This document shows, piece by piece, positions 12,755-22,300 of a DNA stretch of 64,000 nucleotides. The notes beneath the pieces were generated by a model. That model saw nothing but the letters and a program-made list of their open reading frames with translations. It searched no databases and had not been told where the DNA came from. The position numbers and the translations under genes were made by a program. Origin of the DNA: Faucicola mancuniensis (GTDB lineage: Bacteria > Pseudomonadota > Gammaproteobacteria > Pseudomonadales > Moraxellaceae). The stretch's first letter is position 1. Every line of letters begins with the position of its first letter. The stretch is taken from NCBI RefSeq assembly GCF_046523945.1, contig NZ_CP171363.1, positions 2,604,001-2,668,000 on the forward strand, read 5' to 3'.

Positions 12755-13736
12755 CTTAACAATTAGTATTGATAATCCAACATGGCATAATGATTTATTT
12801 TATTTAAGTTATAGCCGTGATTTGGGCAACAAAGTTAATGATAATCAATATGGTGATAAAGGTAGTGAAAATTATTCGTTAGGCTATGTTGTGCCTATCA
12901 AAAATGTATTATTTTCTGCCAATGCAAGTCATTACACTTATAAGCAAACAGTCGCAGGAGCAAACCAAGATTATCAATATAGTGGTGAATCAAATAATGC
13001 TAATCTTACCGCAAGTTGGTTAGCTTCTCGTGATAACAAAAGCAAAACTTTATTGAATTTTGGTGGGTTTGTTAAGTCGCAAAAGAATTTTATTGATGAT
13101 ACAGAGGTTGATGTTCAACGTAGAAAAGTCGTAGGGTTTAATGCAGGTGTACGACATGAGACACGCTTTGGACAAAAGCAGTTAATCTCTGATTTTAGTA
13201 TACAACGTGGTACAGGTGCTTTTGGGGCTTTAACACCACCTGAAAGTTTGTTTAATGAAGGAACGGTTCGGACACCAATTTATAAGTTAAATGTAAACTT
13301 TATTACACCGATTGCGTTGGGGGATTATCAGTTGGGCTATCAGGCAAGTTTAAAGGGACAATATGCGAATACAGCTCTTGTTCCAAGTGAGAGGTTGGCG
13401 ATTGGTGGACGTTATACGGTGCGTGGTTTTGATGGTGAGCGGACATTATCAGGGGATATGGGGGCGATTTTTCGTCAAGATTTTAGTTTTCCTATCAAGC
13501 AGTCTAATCATAATCTATATTTTGGGTTAGATGCTGGTACAGTGGCGATGCAGAACAAGGAACAGGATAATTTGTTACTGGGTCATACGTTGGTTGGTGG
13601 TGCGGTTGGGTTTAAAGGTGAGTTTAAGCCGTTACGGTTAAGTTATGATGTTTTTGCAGGTTATCCGATTAGACAACCTGAGTACTTTGGTAAAAAGGAA
13701 TGGACTGGTGGGGTAAGTTTGGGGTTAGAGTTTTGA

Positions 13737-14148
13737 GCGTTTTTTGTTGAGTTTTTAAGTTCATTGAAAATCAAATAAGTAAAGGCAATGGGGTTAACTA
13801 TTTAAGTTTGTTATAGATTAAAATCTATAAATAGAAATATTTTTAAAGACTACTACAGATTTACCACTCCCTCCCACGTGCTGATGATTTACATAATTAT
13901 GCGATTAAGTTGCATTAAAATATGGGATAAAGCCTTAATAAATAACAGATTTAAAAATAGTTTACCTATACAACATGATGCAAATTTATGCAAATATCAG
14001 GAGTATAATTTTATCTAAATTCATCTATCATAGAAAATATTATAAAAATTTTTTTCTTTTATTATTTTAATAATTTTAAATATTTTAGACCAAATTCCAT
14101 TGGTATAAGTATTTGATTTTATTATTTATTTTCTAGGTTTTTTAATGA
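13737..14148. other. AT-rich non-coding region ahead of rep 1
   Basis: No convincing gene. Strongly AT-rich with T/A runs between TpsB and the iterons. It is likely part of a plasmid replication origin, inferred only from position and composition. Confidence 0.4.
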
Positions 14149-14190
14149 ATATAACACCGTTTAAGGGACGATATAACACCGTTTAAGGGA
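14149..14190 (+). repeat. Iteron pair upstream of rep 1 (candidate oriV)
   Basis: ATATAACACCGTTTAAGGGA occurs at 14149-14168 and 14171-14190, a 22-bp period. Direct repeats of about 20-22 bp immediately before a Rep_3 gene are typical initiator-binding iterons. Two copies is fewer than most Rep_3 origins carry. Confidence 0.7.
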
Positions 14191-14193
14191 AAT

Positions 14194-14220
14194 TTGACAA
14201 CAAAAAAAATAAGGTATAAT
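14194..14220 (+). promoter_or_regulatory. Promoter of rep 1
   Basis: Perfect TTGACA (14194-14199) and perfect TATAAT (14215-14220) with a 15-nt spacer, somewhat short. It lies directly between the iterons and the rep start, so Rep bound at the iterons could autorepress it. Confidence 0.6.
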
Positions 14221-14248
14221 AACAACATATTTATTTTTGGTTATAAAA

Positions 14249-15181
14249 ATGTCAAAGAACCTGATTGTTAAAGATAATGCTTTAATTAACGCCAGTTATA
14301 ATCTTGAACTTATAGAGCAACGGTTGATATTACTTGCCATAGGTCAATCAAGGAAGATTGGTCAAGACTTTAATGCCCATAGTAGATTAAAAATTAGTGT
14401 ATCTGATTATATTAATATTTATAGTACTCACGGTAAAAGTGTATATGAAAATATAAAAAAAGCATGTAAAGTGCTTTTTGAAAGGCAATTCACTTACATG
14501 GAAAACACAGCAAAAGGAAAAAGAATAGCTACAACTCGTTGGGTATCTGAAATAGCCTATATTGATGAAGCAGGTATGATTGATTTAACTTTTGCTCCTG
14601 CAGTCATACCGTTGATTAATTTGTTAGAAAAGCATTTTACCAGTTATGAATTAGAACAAGTAGCAGGATTAAATAGTAAATACGCAGTTAGACTGTATGA
14701 ATTGGTTATTGCTTGGCGTACAACTAGTAAAACTCCCATGCTTTCTGTTGATGAATTAAGGCAAAAGTTAGGCGTAGTTAATGGTGAATACCAAAAAATG
14801 GAAGTGTTGAAACGCAGGGTTTTAGATTTCTCCGTGCAACAAATCAATGAAAAAACAGATATTGACGTAAAATACGAACAACAAAAACAAGGGCGGAAAA
14901 TTATTGGCTTTACCTTTAGTTTTAAACAGAAAAAGAATAGACAAAAATCTACTAATGATAATAGTAAACAAAATTCTATGATTAAAATGACTGAAAAACA
15001 GCGTCTAATGTTTGCTAAAAAACTGGCGAATTTGCCAGAGTTAGGCAGTTATGCCCCTATTGGAGCTAGTACTGATGAGTTTGCAAACAAAATCGCTGAT
15101 GAACTGCTAGACCCCACCAAATCCAAGTTTTATTTGCCTTTTTTGGGTAGGGTGGGGTTTAATTTGGGGACGATTTACTAG
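14249..15181 (+). CDS. Plasmid replication initiator, Rep_3 (RepB-type) family, rep 1
   Basis: 310 residues from the ATG at 14249; a longer frame from a TTG at 14237 exists but is less likely. MSKNLIVKDNALINASYNL and RLYELVIAWRT are typical of Rep_3 winged-helix initiators in Acinetobacter/Moraxella plasmids. Other family marks are the central YELEQVAGLNSKYAVRLYE and the end of the second winged helix, DIDVKYEQQKQGRKIIGFTFSFK. A C-terminal extension (MTEKQRLMFAKKLANLPELGSYAPIGAS) is shared with rep 2. It would bind the iterons upstream and open the origin. It is unexpected beside CDI genes on a chromosome and supports a plasmid location. Confidence 0.9.
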   Translation: MSKNLIVKDNALINASYNLELIEQRLILLAIGQSRKIGQDFNAHSRLKISVSDYINIYSTHGKSVYENIKKACKVLFERQFTYMENTAKGKRIATTRWVSEIAYIDEAGMIDLTFAPAVIPLINLLEKHFTSYELEQVAGLNSKYAVRLYELVIAWRTTSKTPMLSVDELRQKLGVVNGEYQKMEVLKRRVLDFSVQQINEKTDIDVKYEQQKQGRKIIGFTFSFKQKKNRQKSTNDNSKQNSMIKMTEKQRLMFAKKLANLPELGSYAPIGASTDEFANKIADELLDPTKSKFYLPFLGRVGFNLGTIY

Positions 15182-15221
15182 TACCAATACAAAGAATTTT
15201 GCCGTTAAGCTGATGTTTTAA

Positions 15222-15359
15222 CTACTTTATGTTCTGGTTGTTTTTCCAGTTTTGTAAAGTGGTCTTGCTGATTTTGTATTCACTTGCTAGCTTTCGATAG
15301 GATATGCCCGATTCGAGTTTCGCTAGTATCATTTGTCGGTAGTCTTGTGAGTATGCCAT
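15222..15359 (-). pseudogene. Transposase N-terminal HTH fragment
   Basis: 45-residue remnant MAYSQDYRQMILAKLESG... with a helix-turn-helix ending KISKTTLQNWKNNQ. It resembles the N-terminus of IS630/IS3-type transposases, and the catalytic part is missing. An identical copy lies at 31415-31552, in the same position behind rep 2. Confidence 0.6.
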
Positions 15360-15407
15360 ACATTTTATTGTAGCATTTTTTTATTTCTATTACTATATTA
15401 TTTTGCT

Positions 15408-15770
15408 CCATATACTACTTCAAATTTATATTGTGGATAATTTTTCTGTAACTTATTTATTGCATTTTGTGTTGCTTGACGTAATTTTGGAGAATCACCT
15501 TCCAAATTAAATCTAAAATGTTTTATATTATTTATTTCATTCAAACTAGGTATATTTTGACTTCCCCCTGTTGCACTCCACTCGGGATTTTCGATTACAT
15601 TAACAGTCCTACCACGGTCTTCAAAGGTATGAAGTTTTTGACCATTCTTAATTTGTGTGGTCGCCTCTCGGGGTATGATAGCCCAACGATCTTTATTATG
15701 AACCCAAACCCCATCAAGACCACCAATACCTTTAACAAAGAAAGTATTTTTAGTATTTAAAAAATTGATT
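15408..15770 (-). pseudogene. CdiA C-terminal remnant: Hint tail plus toxin
   Basis: The frame reads TFFVKGIGGLDGVWVHNK (end of a Hint domain), then DRWAIIPREATTQIKNGQ and a toxin-like domain ending QYKFEVVYGAK. The stop is at 15408. The Hint is cut off upstream near 15765. After VHNK the residue is Asp, where the intact modules have a nearby Cys. No immunity gene follows; the transposase fragment comes next. I do not recognise the toxin family. Confidence 0.65.
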
Positions 15771-15811
15771 TCTTAAGTACTTATAAATGTAACATAAAAG
15801 TTATAAATTTT

Positions 15812-16261
15812 TTAGAACTCATCAACTGATCTCATCCAATAGGGCATATCTGTTTCTTTGAGATCATTATAATATTCTAATGATTGTTTTTCATCATACC
15901 AATAATAAGGCACATCAGAAATAATTAATCTTAACACTCCTTCATTTTCAGAATTACTTATCATGAAAACCATTTGTTCATATAATCTTTGTACAGCAGC
16001 TATAATTTCTTTATAAATTTCGATATTCTCTTTAGAAATTAAAATCTTTTCATCCAATTTATAATTTTGTAAAATATTTTCTGCATCAGAAATTGTTAAA
16101 TATTGTTTATATAATTTGTAATATATATCATAAAAATCTTTATTTTTATATTCAAGTTTTTCCAAAATATACTCAAAAAATGAGTTAATTTTATTTCTTT
16201 CACCTAATCTAATCGTCAACATAGGACCGCGTAACCCAACAGTTAAAATATTATTAGTCAT
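15812..16261 (-). CDS. Putative CDI immunity protein for the orphan PD-(D/E)XK toxin
   Basis: 149 residues. It starts 12 nt after the toxin stop, and a strong TAGGAGAG Shine-Dalgarno overlaps that stop, indicating translational coupling. It is an acidic, Tyr-rich soluble protein beginning MTNNILTVGLRGPMLTIRLG and containing NSFFEYILEKLEY. The start is loosely reminiscent of Imm70-type immunity proteins (recall only). The role as the specific inhibitor of the toxin at 16274-17563 is inferred from position. Confidence 0.7.
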   Translation of the reverse strand: MTNNILTVGLRGPMLTIRLGERNKINSFFEYILEKLEYKNKDFYDIYYKLYKQYLTISDAENILQNYKLDEKILISKENIEIYKEIIAAVQRLYEQMVFMISNSENEGVLRLIISDVPYYWYDEKQSLEYYNDLKETDMPYWMRSVDEF

Positions 16262-16273
16262 AAATCAACTCTC

Positions 16274-17563
16274 CTATTCAATAAACTTAATTTTGTCTTT
16301 AGATATAATTCCGTTAGACTTTTCTTCAATTTGCTGCCTAATATAAAGCAAATCAGCATCTGAGTAACTCTGACCCCTTAAATCAATTCTGACTTCTTGA
16401 ATCATTCCCTCTGGTAAGTGATTTACCCTTTCAATAGCTTGCTCAGCAATATTGCTAATTAAACCACTACGGTTGTTATGAATATCATAGTTTTTAACTT
16501 CAATACTACAAGTTGTTCCAATACACCAATCTGGTCTAACCGAGTCAGTTGTTCCATACGGAACTTCCTTACCGTCTTTATAACTGACTTGCTCACGAGC
16601 CCCTTCTGGCAATAATCTCCCAACATCGCGTTCTGACTGCTGTGGGGTAGGTCGTCCTTCACCTGTTTCCTCTATCACTCTTACTCTTTCAGGTATTTTG
16701 TGGTCGCTACTAACATAAGTATTTGTTTGTGGATCTTTAGCTACAAGCCTATTATTACCCTGAGTATATGAAACGTCTGGAGCATTAGCATTTACTATTT
16801 CAGCTTTACCATCCTTGATAGCAACTTCTATAATCTTCCCATCCTGAGTTATGGTTGGGATGCGTTTCATAATCGGTTGTTTATTTAAGTCCAAACCAAT
16901 CTGATAATCCGAATAAGTTACTTGATGTCCATCAATAATCTCTACTGTTGGATTATCTCCATGAGCAGTGAAACAATTTTTATTATGAACCCAGACCCCA
17001 TCAAGACCGCCAATTCCTTTAACAAAGAAAGTATGGTCAGTATTAACCTCCAAGTTATAACTGTTTAATGGCGTTTTAACAGTATACACTTCTGAAATAA
17101 CTTGCCACTCACCATTTGAGCCAAGCACTTTATAACCTTTCTTCAAATCACCTGCATTAATCCAATAAGCATTTTTAATATCACCATGATATTCTTTGCC
17201 AATAGATGGTTTTGCAGGATTGATATCATTTCCATAACTTGAAAAGTACGGATGTAAGCTATCTGATACAATCTGCTGACTATGTCCATGACTATCAGTG
17301 ATAGTAACGTAAGTCGTATCAGGGTCAATACTGTTCATGGTATGAAGAACTTTTTGATATCCCATGAGTCCAGTTTTTTCATTTTTTGACCAAACCATAT
17401 CACCAATTTGAATTTCATTAATCGACTTATAGCCGTTAATGGTACGGACTTCCATATCACCACGGAAGGAGCAGTTCACCTCTTTTGCTAATGTAGAACC
17501 AGTTTCTTCAACCGAGTTAAGCTTTCTAGCAAAGGTTAACGCTCGTGAAAGATATGTGGTCAA
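16274..17563 (-). CDS. Orphan CdiA-CT: Hint domain plus PD-(D/E)XK nuclease toxin
   Basis: 429-residue frame from a TTG, with no haemagglutinin stem. Residues 31-194 (17473-16982) form the Hint domain, from CSFRGDMEVRT to GVWVHN followed by KNC. The C-terminus carries SVRPDWCIGTTCSIEVKNYD: D345, E355 and K357 fit the D...ExK signature of restriction-endonuclease-fold nucleases, followed by HLPEGMIQEVRIDLRGQ. It is therefore probably a nuclease tip. The upstream sequence shows no promoter or secretion signal, so it is a silent cassette unless recombined onto a stem such as copy C, which shares the Hint almost exactly. The immunity gene follows at 15812-16261. Confidence 0.78.
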   Translation of the reverse strand: MTTYLSRALTFARKLNSVEETGSTLAKEVNCSFRGDMEVRTINGYKSINEIQIGDMVWSKNEKTGLMGYQKVLHTMNSIDPDTTYVTITDSHGHSQQIVSDSLHPYFSSYGNDINPAKPSIGKEYHGDIKNAYWINAGDLKKGYKVLGSNGEWQVISEVYTVKTPLNSYNLEVNTDHTFFVKGIGGLDGVWVHNKNCFTAHGDNPTVEIIDGHQVTYSDYQIGLDLNKQPIMKRIPTITQDGKIIEVAIKDGKAEIVNANAPDVSYTQGNNRLVAKDPQTNTYVSSDHKIPERVRVIEETGEGRPTPQQSERDVGRLLPEGAREQVSYKDGKEVPYGTTDSVRPDWCIGTTCSIEVKNYDIHNNRSGLISNIAEQAIERVNHLPEGMIQEVRIDLRGQSYSDADLLYIRQQIEEKSNGIISKDKIKFIE

Positions 17564-17587
17564 GTTTTGCCAGTATTCTAAACTTAA

Positions 17588-17890
17588 TTACTTACTTAAA
17601 ATAAAGGATACATACAAATTCTCTCCAGTTAATCTATTTAAATATATATTGGCCGTCTCTATACTCTCTGAAAAATTATAACCTTCATAATACCAATTAT
17701 CATAAGTAGCAATGAATTGACCATCTTGAAATTTTTCGTATACATCACCACCTAATATTAGAACTTTTTCATGAATACACAAAACAAAAAAATCTTGAAT
17801 TAGCTCCAAGGGTATTACGAACTCATTTATACCCTTACTTTCTAAGCTATAACCAGCTTTTATGTAAAAATCTAATATTTTTTTATTCAT
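17588..17890 (-). CDS. Putative immunity protein (Imm40-like)
   Basis: 100 residues from the ATG at 17890, about 20 nt downstream of the toxin stop at 17910. A longer upstream frame overlaps the toxin and is unlikely. The motif ILGGDVYEKFQDGQFIATYDNWYYEG and an N-terminal AGYSLESKGINEFVIP resemble my recollection of Imm40 proteins; this is a suggestion, not a search result. It presumably neutralises the adjacent orphan toxin. Confidence 0.65.
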   Translation of the reverse strand: MNKKILDFYIKAGYSLESKGINEFVIPLELIQDFFVLCIHEKVLILGGDVYEKFQDGQFIATYDNWYYEGYNFSESIETANIYLNRLTGENLYVSFILSK

Positions 17891-17909
17891 TTTGCAGTTT
17901 CTCTCAATT

Positions 17910-18806
17910 TTATTTTGGAACAAATAATCGATGATTAATATTCCCATTTGGCTCTCTGATATATTCAAAAACGCCTTTTTTACCTCTATAGCTTCCAGGT
18001 ATTTCTAATTTATCTCTTACGATTCCATCTTTTCCAGTTACTTTTGATACAGTTCCATACTTGGCAAAACCATCTACCGACTGTGGGAATGAGTGATAGT
18101 CCCCTGAAGAAGCTTGTATTTTTACTTTTTGTGTGTATTTAGCTCCATCAAAAAAGTTTTCTGCTTTAATAATGTTTTTTGTTGCTTCTGCTACTCTTTC
18201 AGCCTTAATAGCTACAGATGCACCAGCAGGTAAAAAAGGCACTATTGTAGCAGCACCATCATATATTAAACCCACACCGTCAATTGTTGCTGAACCATAA
18301 TTTCCTTCTGAAATATTATATCCGAACGATGCTGCTCCTATCCCAACATTTGCAATGTCCCATACAGTTTCAATAGCATTATCCTCAACCGCCACTTTTG
18401 CCATTTCCCCAGCATTCACCGCACTAGCCACATCGCCAGTCGTAGCCCCTACCCCAATCCCTGCAAGGCTCACAATACTACTCACCGTCTGCTTCTGCTC
18501 AGCCAAAAGCTCGCTTGGCTTATCCACCCCAAACAGATACTTTGACACTGCCTCAGCACTCGCCTCAGCCCCCATTGCCGACAATGCCCCTGTGGTAACA
18601 TCATTCCCCGACGCTGCACTCACTGCTGCCGCTAAAACACCATGAGCGAGAATATGAGGAGCTGACCCCTCGCCATTTCTATCACCGCCATCAAGACCAT
18701 TTAGGGCATCATTTTTTTTAAAATACTGCCCAATCTTATAAGCGACTTGTGGGCTTACTGCTCTTACTGTGTCGCCTAGTATACCATTTGAGTTGGGAGC
18801 GTACAA
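17910..18806 (-). CDS. Orphan CdiA-CT: VENN-type pretoxin plus putative nuclease toxin
   Basis: Homology begins at about 18840 (LFDGITSVLYAPNSNG), but the first start codon is a TTG at 18806. The N-terminal half matches the type-2 pretoxin of copy C (GDRNGEGSAPHILAHG, AEAVSKYLFGVDKPSELL, ending AGEMAKVAVEDN in place of canonical VENN). The toxin begins after VEDN, contains a glycine-rich hydrophobic stretch and ends HSFPQSVDGFAKYG... VTGKDGIVRDKLEIPGSYRGKKGVFEYI... NINHRLF. That end is of a kind I associate with small RNase (BECR-like) CDI tips, without certainty. No stem, signal peptide or promoter is visible, so it is a silent cassette with its immunity gene downstream. Confidence 0.78.
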   Translation of the reverse strand: MYAPNSNGILGDTVRAVSPQVAYKIGQYFKKNDALNGLDGGDRNGEGSAPHILAHGVLAAAVSAASGNDVTTGALSAMGAEASAEAVSKYLFGVDKPSELLAEQKQTVSSIVSLAGIGVGATTGDVASAVNAGEMAKVAVEDNAIETVWDIANVGIGAASFGYNISEGNYGSATIDGVGLIYDGAATIVPFLPAGASVAIKAERVAEATKNIIKAENFFDGAKYTQKVKIQASSGDYHSFPQSVDGFAKYGTVSKVTGKDGIVRDKLEIPGSYRGKKGVFEYIREPNGNINHRLFVPK

Positions 18807-18879
18807 GACGGAGGTGATGCCGTCAAAGAGTGTTAGGTTTGTTCAATTTTTTAGTATTCTTCAGAATTAGTTTAAATTT

Positions 18880-19335
18880 TCAAAAATACTTTAAAATATG
18901 CATCCTTGCACTATATAATACATGAAAAACCAAACAAACCATAATTATTCCATACCAAATCAGAGAAAATTTAATATAAAATTTTCTATTGATTATGTAA
19001 TGCCTTAGCAATAAAAAAATTGCTGGCATAAACCAAAGCATAATAAATGATACTCCATAAAAAGCATCTTGCATATTTCTAAATCTAGTTGCGTAAACAA
19101 ATAAAGAATCATGATCGTCAAAAAAATCAAATAAAAGAAACAAAAACAAAGAAATACTGGGAAATATGCCTACACATGAAAGTATGTAAATAAATTTTCT
19201 TTGATGAATTTTATCTATTTTTTTTAAAAAAATATCAGAAATCAATTTTAGGTACACAAAAAATCCAAAAATACCGAAACTTATCATATAGTAAAAATTA
19301 ATAACGAGCAAGAGTAAAGTGATTACATCTATCAT
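18880..19335 (-). CDS. Putative membrane immunity protein for copy B toxin
   Basis: About 151 residues. The ATG at 19335 overlaps the toxin stop as ATGA, with AGGA 9 nt upstream. The alternative ATG at 19344 has that AGGA touching the start, so it is less likely. It has about four hydrophobic segments (VITLLLLVINFYYMISFG, IYILSCVGIFPSISLFLFLL, FIMLWFMPAIFLLL, LIWYGIIMVCLVF) and hence should be an inner-membrane protein. Membrane-bound immunity usually goes with tips that act on the membrane or periplasm. The pairing is inferred from position and coupling. Confidence 0.68.
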   Translation of the reverse strand: MIDVITLLLLVINFYYMISFGIFGFFVYLKLISDIFLKKIDKIHQRKFIYILSCVGIFPSISLFLFLLFDFFDDHDSLFVYATRFRNMQDAFYGVSFIMLWFMPAIFLLLRHYIINRKFYIKFSLIWYGIIMVCLVFHVLYSARMHILKYF

Positions 19336-22300
19336 TTTTGACATTCCTGCACTTCAGGCATATCTTTACAACCAGTATTAAACCTATGTTGAGGGTTTAA
19401 GAATTCACCACCAACTTGATGATCTACATACCATTGAGTAACAGGTAACCATGAATTGTAATATTTTTCATGAATTGTTTGCAATGCTGGGTCATATTGT
19501 TCATTATACAATCTTTTGTAACTCCAACTATTTGTTTCATTCTGATAATTTTGGTAAATATACTGAAATTCTGGTTTTCCCTTTTTCATAATAGCATCAC
19601 CAGCCTCGGAAATCCAACCAGAAAAACCAGTGTTATCAGCTATCTTTAACTGACCTCTCGAATGTTTTTCTGCCACTCTAAACCAAGGTTGTCCTGTATA
19701 ACCATACATTGCTCCATAATAGTTTGCTCTATCATCAAGCGTTTTGATTGCACTATAACCAAAACCATTAGCAATGTTTAATGCATTTTTTGTAGAATCA
19801 TTTATATCACTGGATTTGGCATAATGATTGCGTTTTGTTCCAATATATTCCAATGCAGATTTCATCTGTTGGTAACAAGAATAACTATTAGGGCTAGCTG
19901 TACAAGTTTGTTTTAATTTTAAATCTTGTTCTTTGGATATCTTGTCATACTGTAAGTTACAGTTTTCTAGCCCCCCTCTAATACAAAGAATTTTGTTGTT
20001 AAACTGATCATGACTCAAATAATTCCCTTGCGTCTGCCCCAAATTATTAGCAGTACTCGCTGTACTGTCGCCAATGGTTGCTCCTAGTCCTGCAGAGAGA
20101 GTAAGTAGAGTGATGTCTCTGGTTTCTTTGTTAAATCCTTGTTCTGTGAGATATTCGTCAATTTTTGGGATGGTGTAGGCGGTTGTGCCTGCAGACAGTC
20201 CACCTTGTATTGTTCCTGTCGCCAACAATCCAGTTGCTGTATGCAAAGCCACACGGTAAATACCACCCTCACCCCACTTATCGGCTTCTTCAGTATTTCC
20301 TGCATGAATAAGTTCAAGTTGTTTTTGTCCTGCATAATCTCCGACCATTTTCGGAGCTTCCTGCCCAAACGCTTGCGTAATCTGAGTTTGATTGTTAAGT
20401 TCAGCATTTAACTGACCTGCATTAAACGTATTTCTTAACGGCTCATTGAGTATGCCTACAGTCTTATTCGTCACCTGCGACTGCCCTGCCATCCCTGTCA
20501 CCGCCCCATACGTGGTACTGGTATCACTATCCCCCACCTTACCATAACCAATACCGCTGATAGACGGCGAAGCTAACCCTGTTTTGTTGGCATTTAACCC
20601 TGCACTGATACCGCCACTTATCGATTGACCGTGATAATGAATGTGGTTTTGTATATCACCGACTTCTAACCCACCTTTAAACTGAGTCTGATTCGCTTCA
20701 GGGGTGGCAGTGGTAAAATATGCCCCATTAAAAGAGCTTTTACCATCAACCACCATATCAGAAGATTGGTACTGTAGCCCTGTCTGCTCAGTCACTTGGG
20801 CTAAGTCCATGGAGAGATTGGATTTACCGCCATTGATACTCACATTTTGTGGGATGCCTTGCATAGACACGTCGGCACTAAAGCCTACATTTTTTTGTTT
20901 ACCGTCATATTTAGCGGTATCTTGACGACTGGTCGCAATAATCCCGCCACCGATGTGACCTGTGGCATAATCACCTTTCACCACCGCACCATCAAGCACC
21001 AAGTTACCACCGATGTTTTGATAGGTTGTACCACCGACATTGATATGAGAGTTGGCATTGGTGGTGGTTTCGCCATTGCCATAACCTTTTGCCATATTGG
21101 CATTGGCAGTAATACCTGCTCCATTTTGCGTGCTGGCATACACCCCAATGCCAAAGCCATTAGATTTATTACTGGTACGGTCATAGCCTGTACTGGATGC
21201 GGCTTGGTAAATCACATCACCTTCAACGTTATTATACAAGTCTCCCACTAAGTTGATGTCACTGCCTGTCACAGTAAAGTCACTGTCTTTACCTTTGCCT
21301 GCAATGTTTAACACTAAGTTATTGGCATCAATGCTTGATGCCTCATTTTTACCTGATAGGCTATCTTGCACGCTTTTGTTGGATTGACTGCCAAGTGTGG
21401 CTTGAATGCGAGTATTGCCTACCCCAGCTAATCCTTCTTTGCTTAACTCACTTTTTTGTAAGCTATCAACAGCACCTTGTACGCCTTTATCTAAGGTACG
21501 CAGCTTACTAAAGCCTGCAATACCCGCCATGACTTTCATTTTCTCACTGTTGGTGGTTTCACCCGCTTTCAGTAGACTATTAATGCTTTGAGCCTGATCG
21601 ATTAAGCTATTAGACACACTCACGGTTAATCCGCTGGTTTTTTGGCTTTGGATATTGTGTGTTTGCGTTGTGGCAGTAGTATTACTCACGTTTGCCGATT
21701 TGGCATTAATCACCACCGTGCCATAATTGAGATCATGCACATTGTTCGTGGTTTGGTTTTTGGCATAGACTTTACTGCCAGTTTGCTGATAATGCTCACC
21801 TGCCGTGATAATGGTGTTACCATTTTTAGTTCCGACAATGCTACCAGTATGTGACACACTGTCCGTGCTGTTTTGATTTTGGGTTCTTTGTGTGCCAATG
21901 GTGAAGCTGGCACCCCCATTGCCAAATAGCCCAGATTTTTTCTCGCCATGACTGCTACTTTGATGTTCAGTGTTAGTCGCTGCATCAATGGTGACGTTTT
22001 TTCCACCCTTGATATAGGTGCCTTGCTGACTGATTGCATCGGTTGCCGTTAAATGCACGTTGTTTTTGGCATCAATGATGACACGGTTACCATTAATACT
22101 GCCTTTGATGGCTAAATCATTGTTATAACTGTAGTTGTCTTGGTTGGTTTTCTTACTTAACCAGTTTCTTTGGGTGGAGCGACTAGCAGTTTCTACGTTA
22201 TTGGTTTCTCGACCTTCTTTAAAGCTGATATCCCCATTGTCCGCTTTAAGATAGGTTGTCCCATCTTCACTGTGAATGGTCGCTGCCGTACCAGTAATGT

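Larger units (their letters stand above)
11007..13736 (+). pseudogene. TpsB outer-membrane transporter (CdiB/FhaC/ShlB family), split by an IS481-like element
   Basis: Exports CdiA/FhaB-type proteins across the outer membrane. The 5' part (11007-11852) has a signal peptide ending SYA|Q at about residue 35, a Gln-rich linker and a POTRA_2-type domain from about residue 88 (CFVISKIAY... RGYSTTRVLIG). The 3' part (12762-13736) is the ShlB-like beta barrel with the hallmark VRGF (RYTVRGFDGERT, near 13420) and a C-terminal Phe. Removing the element and one copy of the 7-bp target duplication restores a continuous 606-residue frame (GGLT|ISIDNP), normal for the family. An AAAGG precedes the ATG by 6 nt. 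It is the only TpsB in the window and is transcribed away from copy A. As written, the product would stop shortly after residue 282. Confidence 0.92.

Noticed and set aside
15518..15760. Plus-strand 80-codon frame
   Set aside because: Antisense to the Hint-toxin remnant whose minus-strand translation matches other modules.
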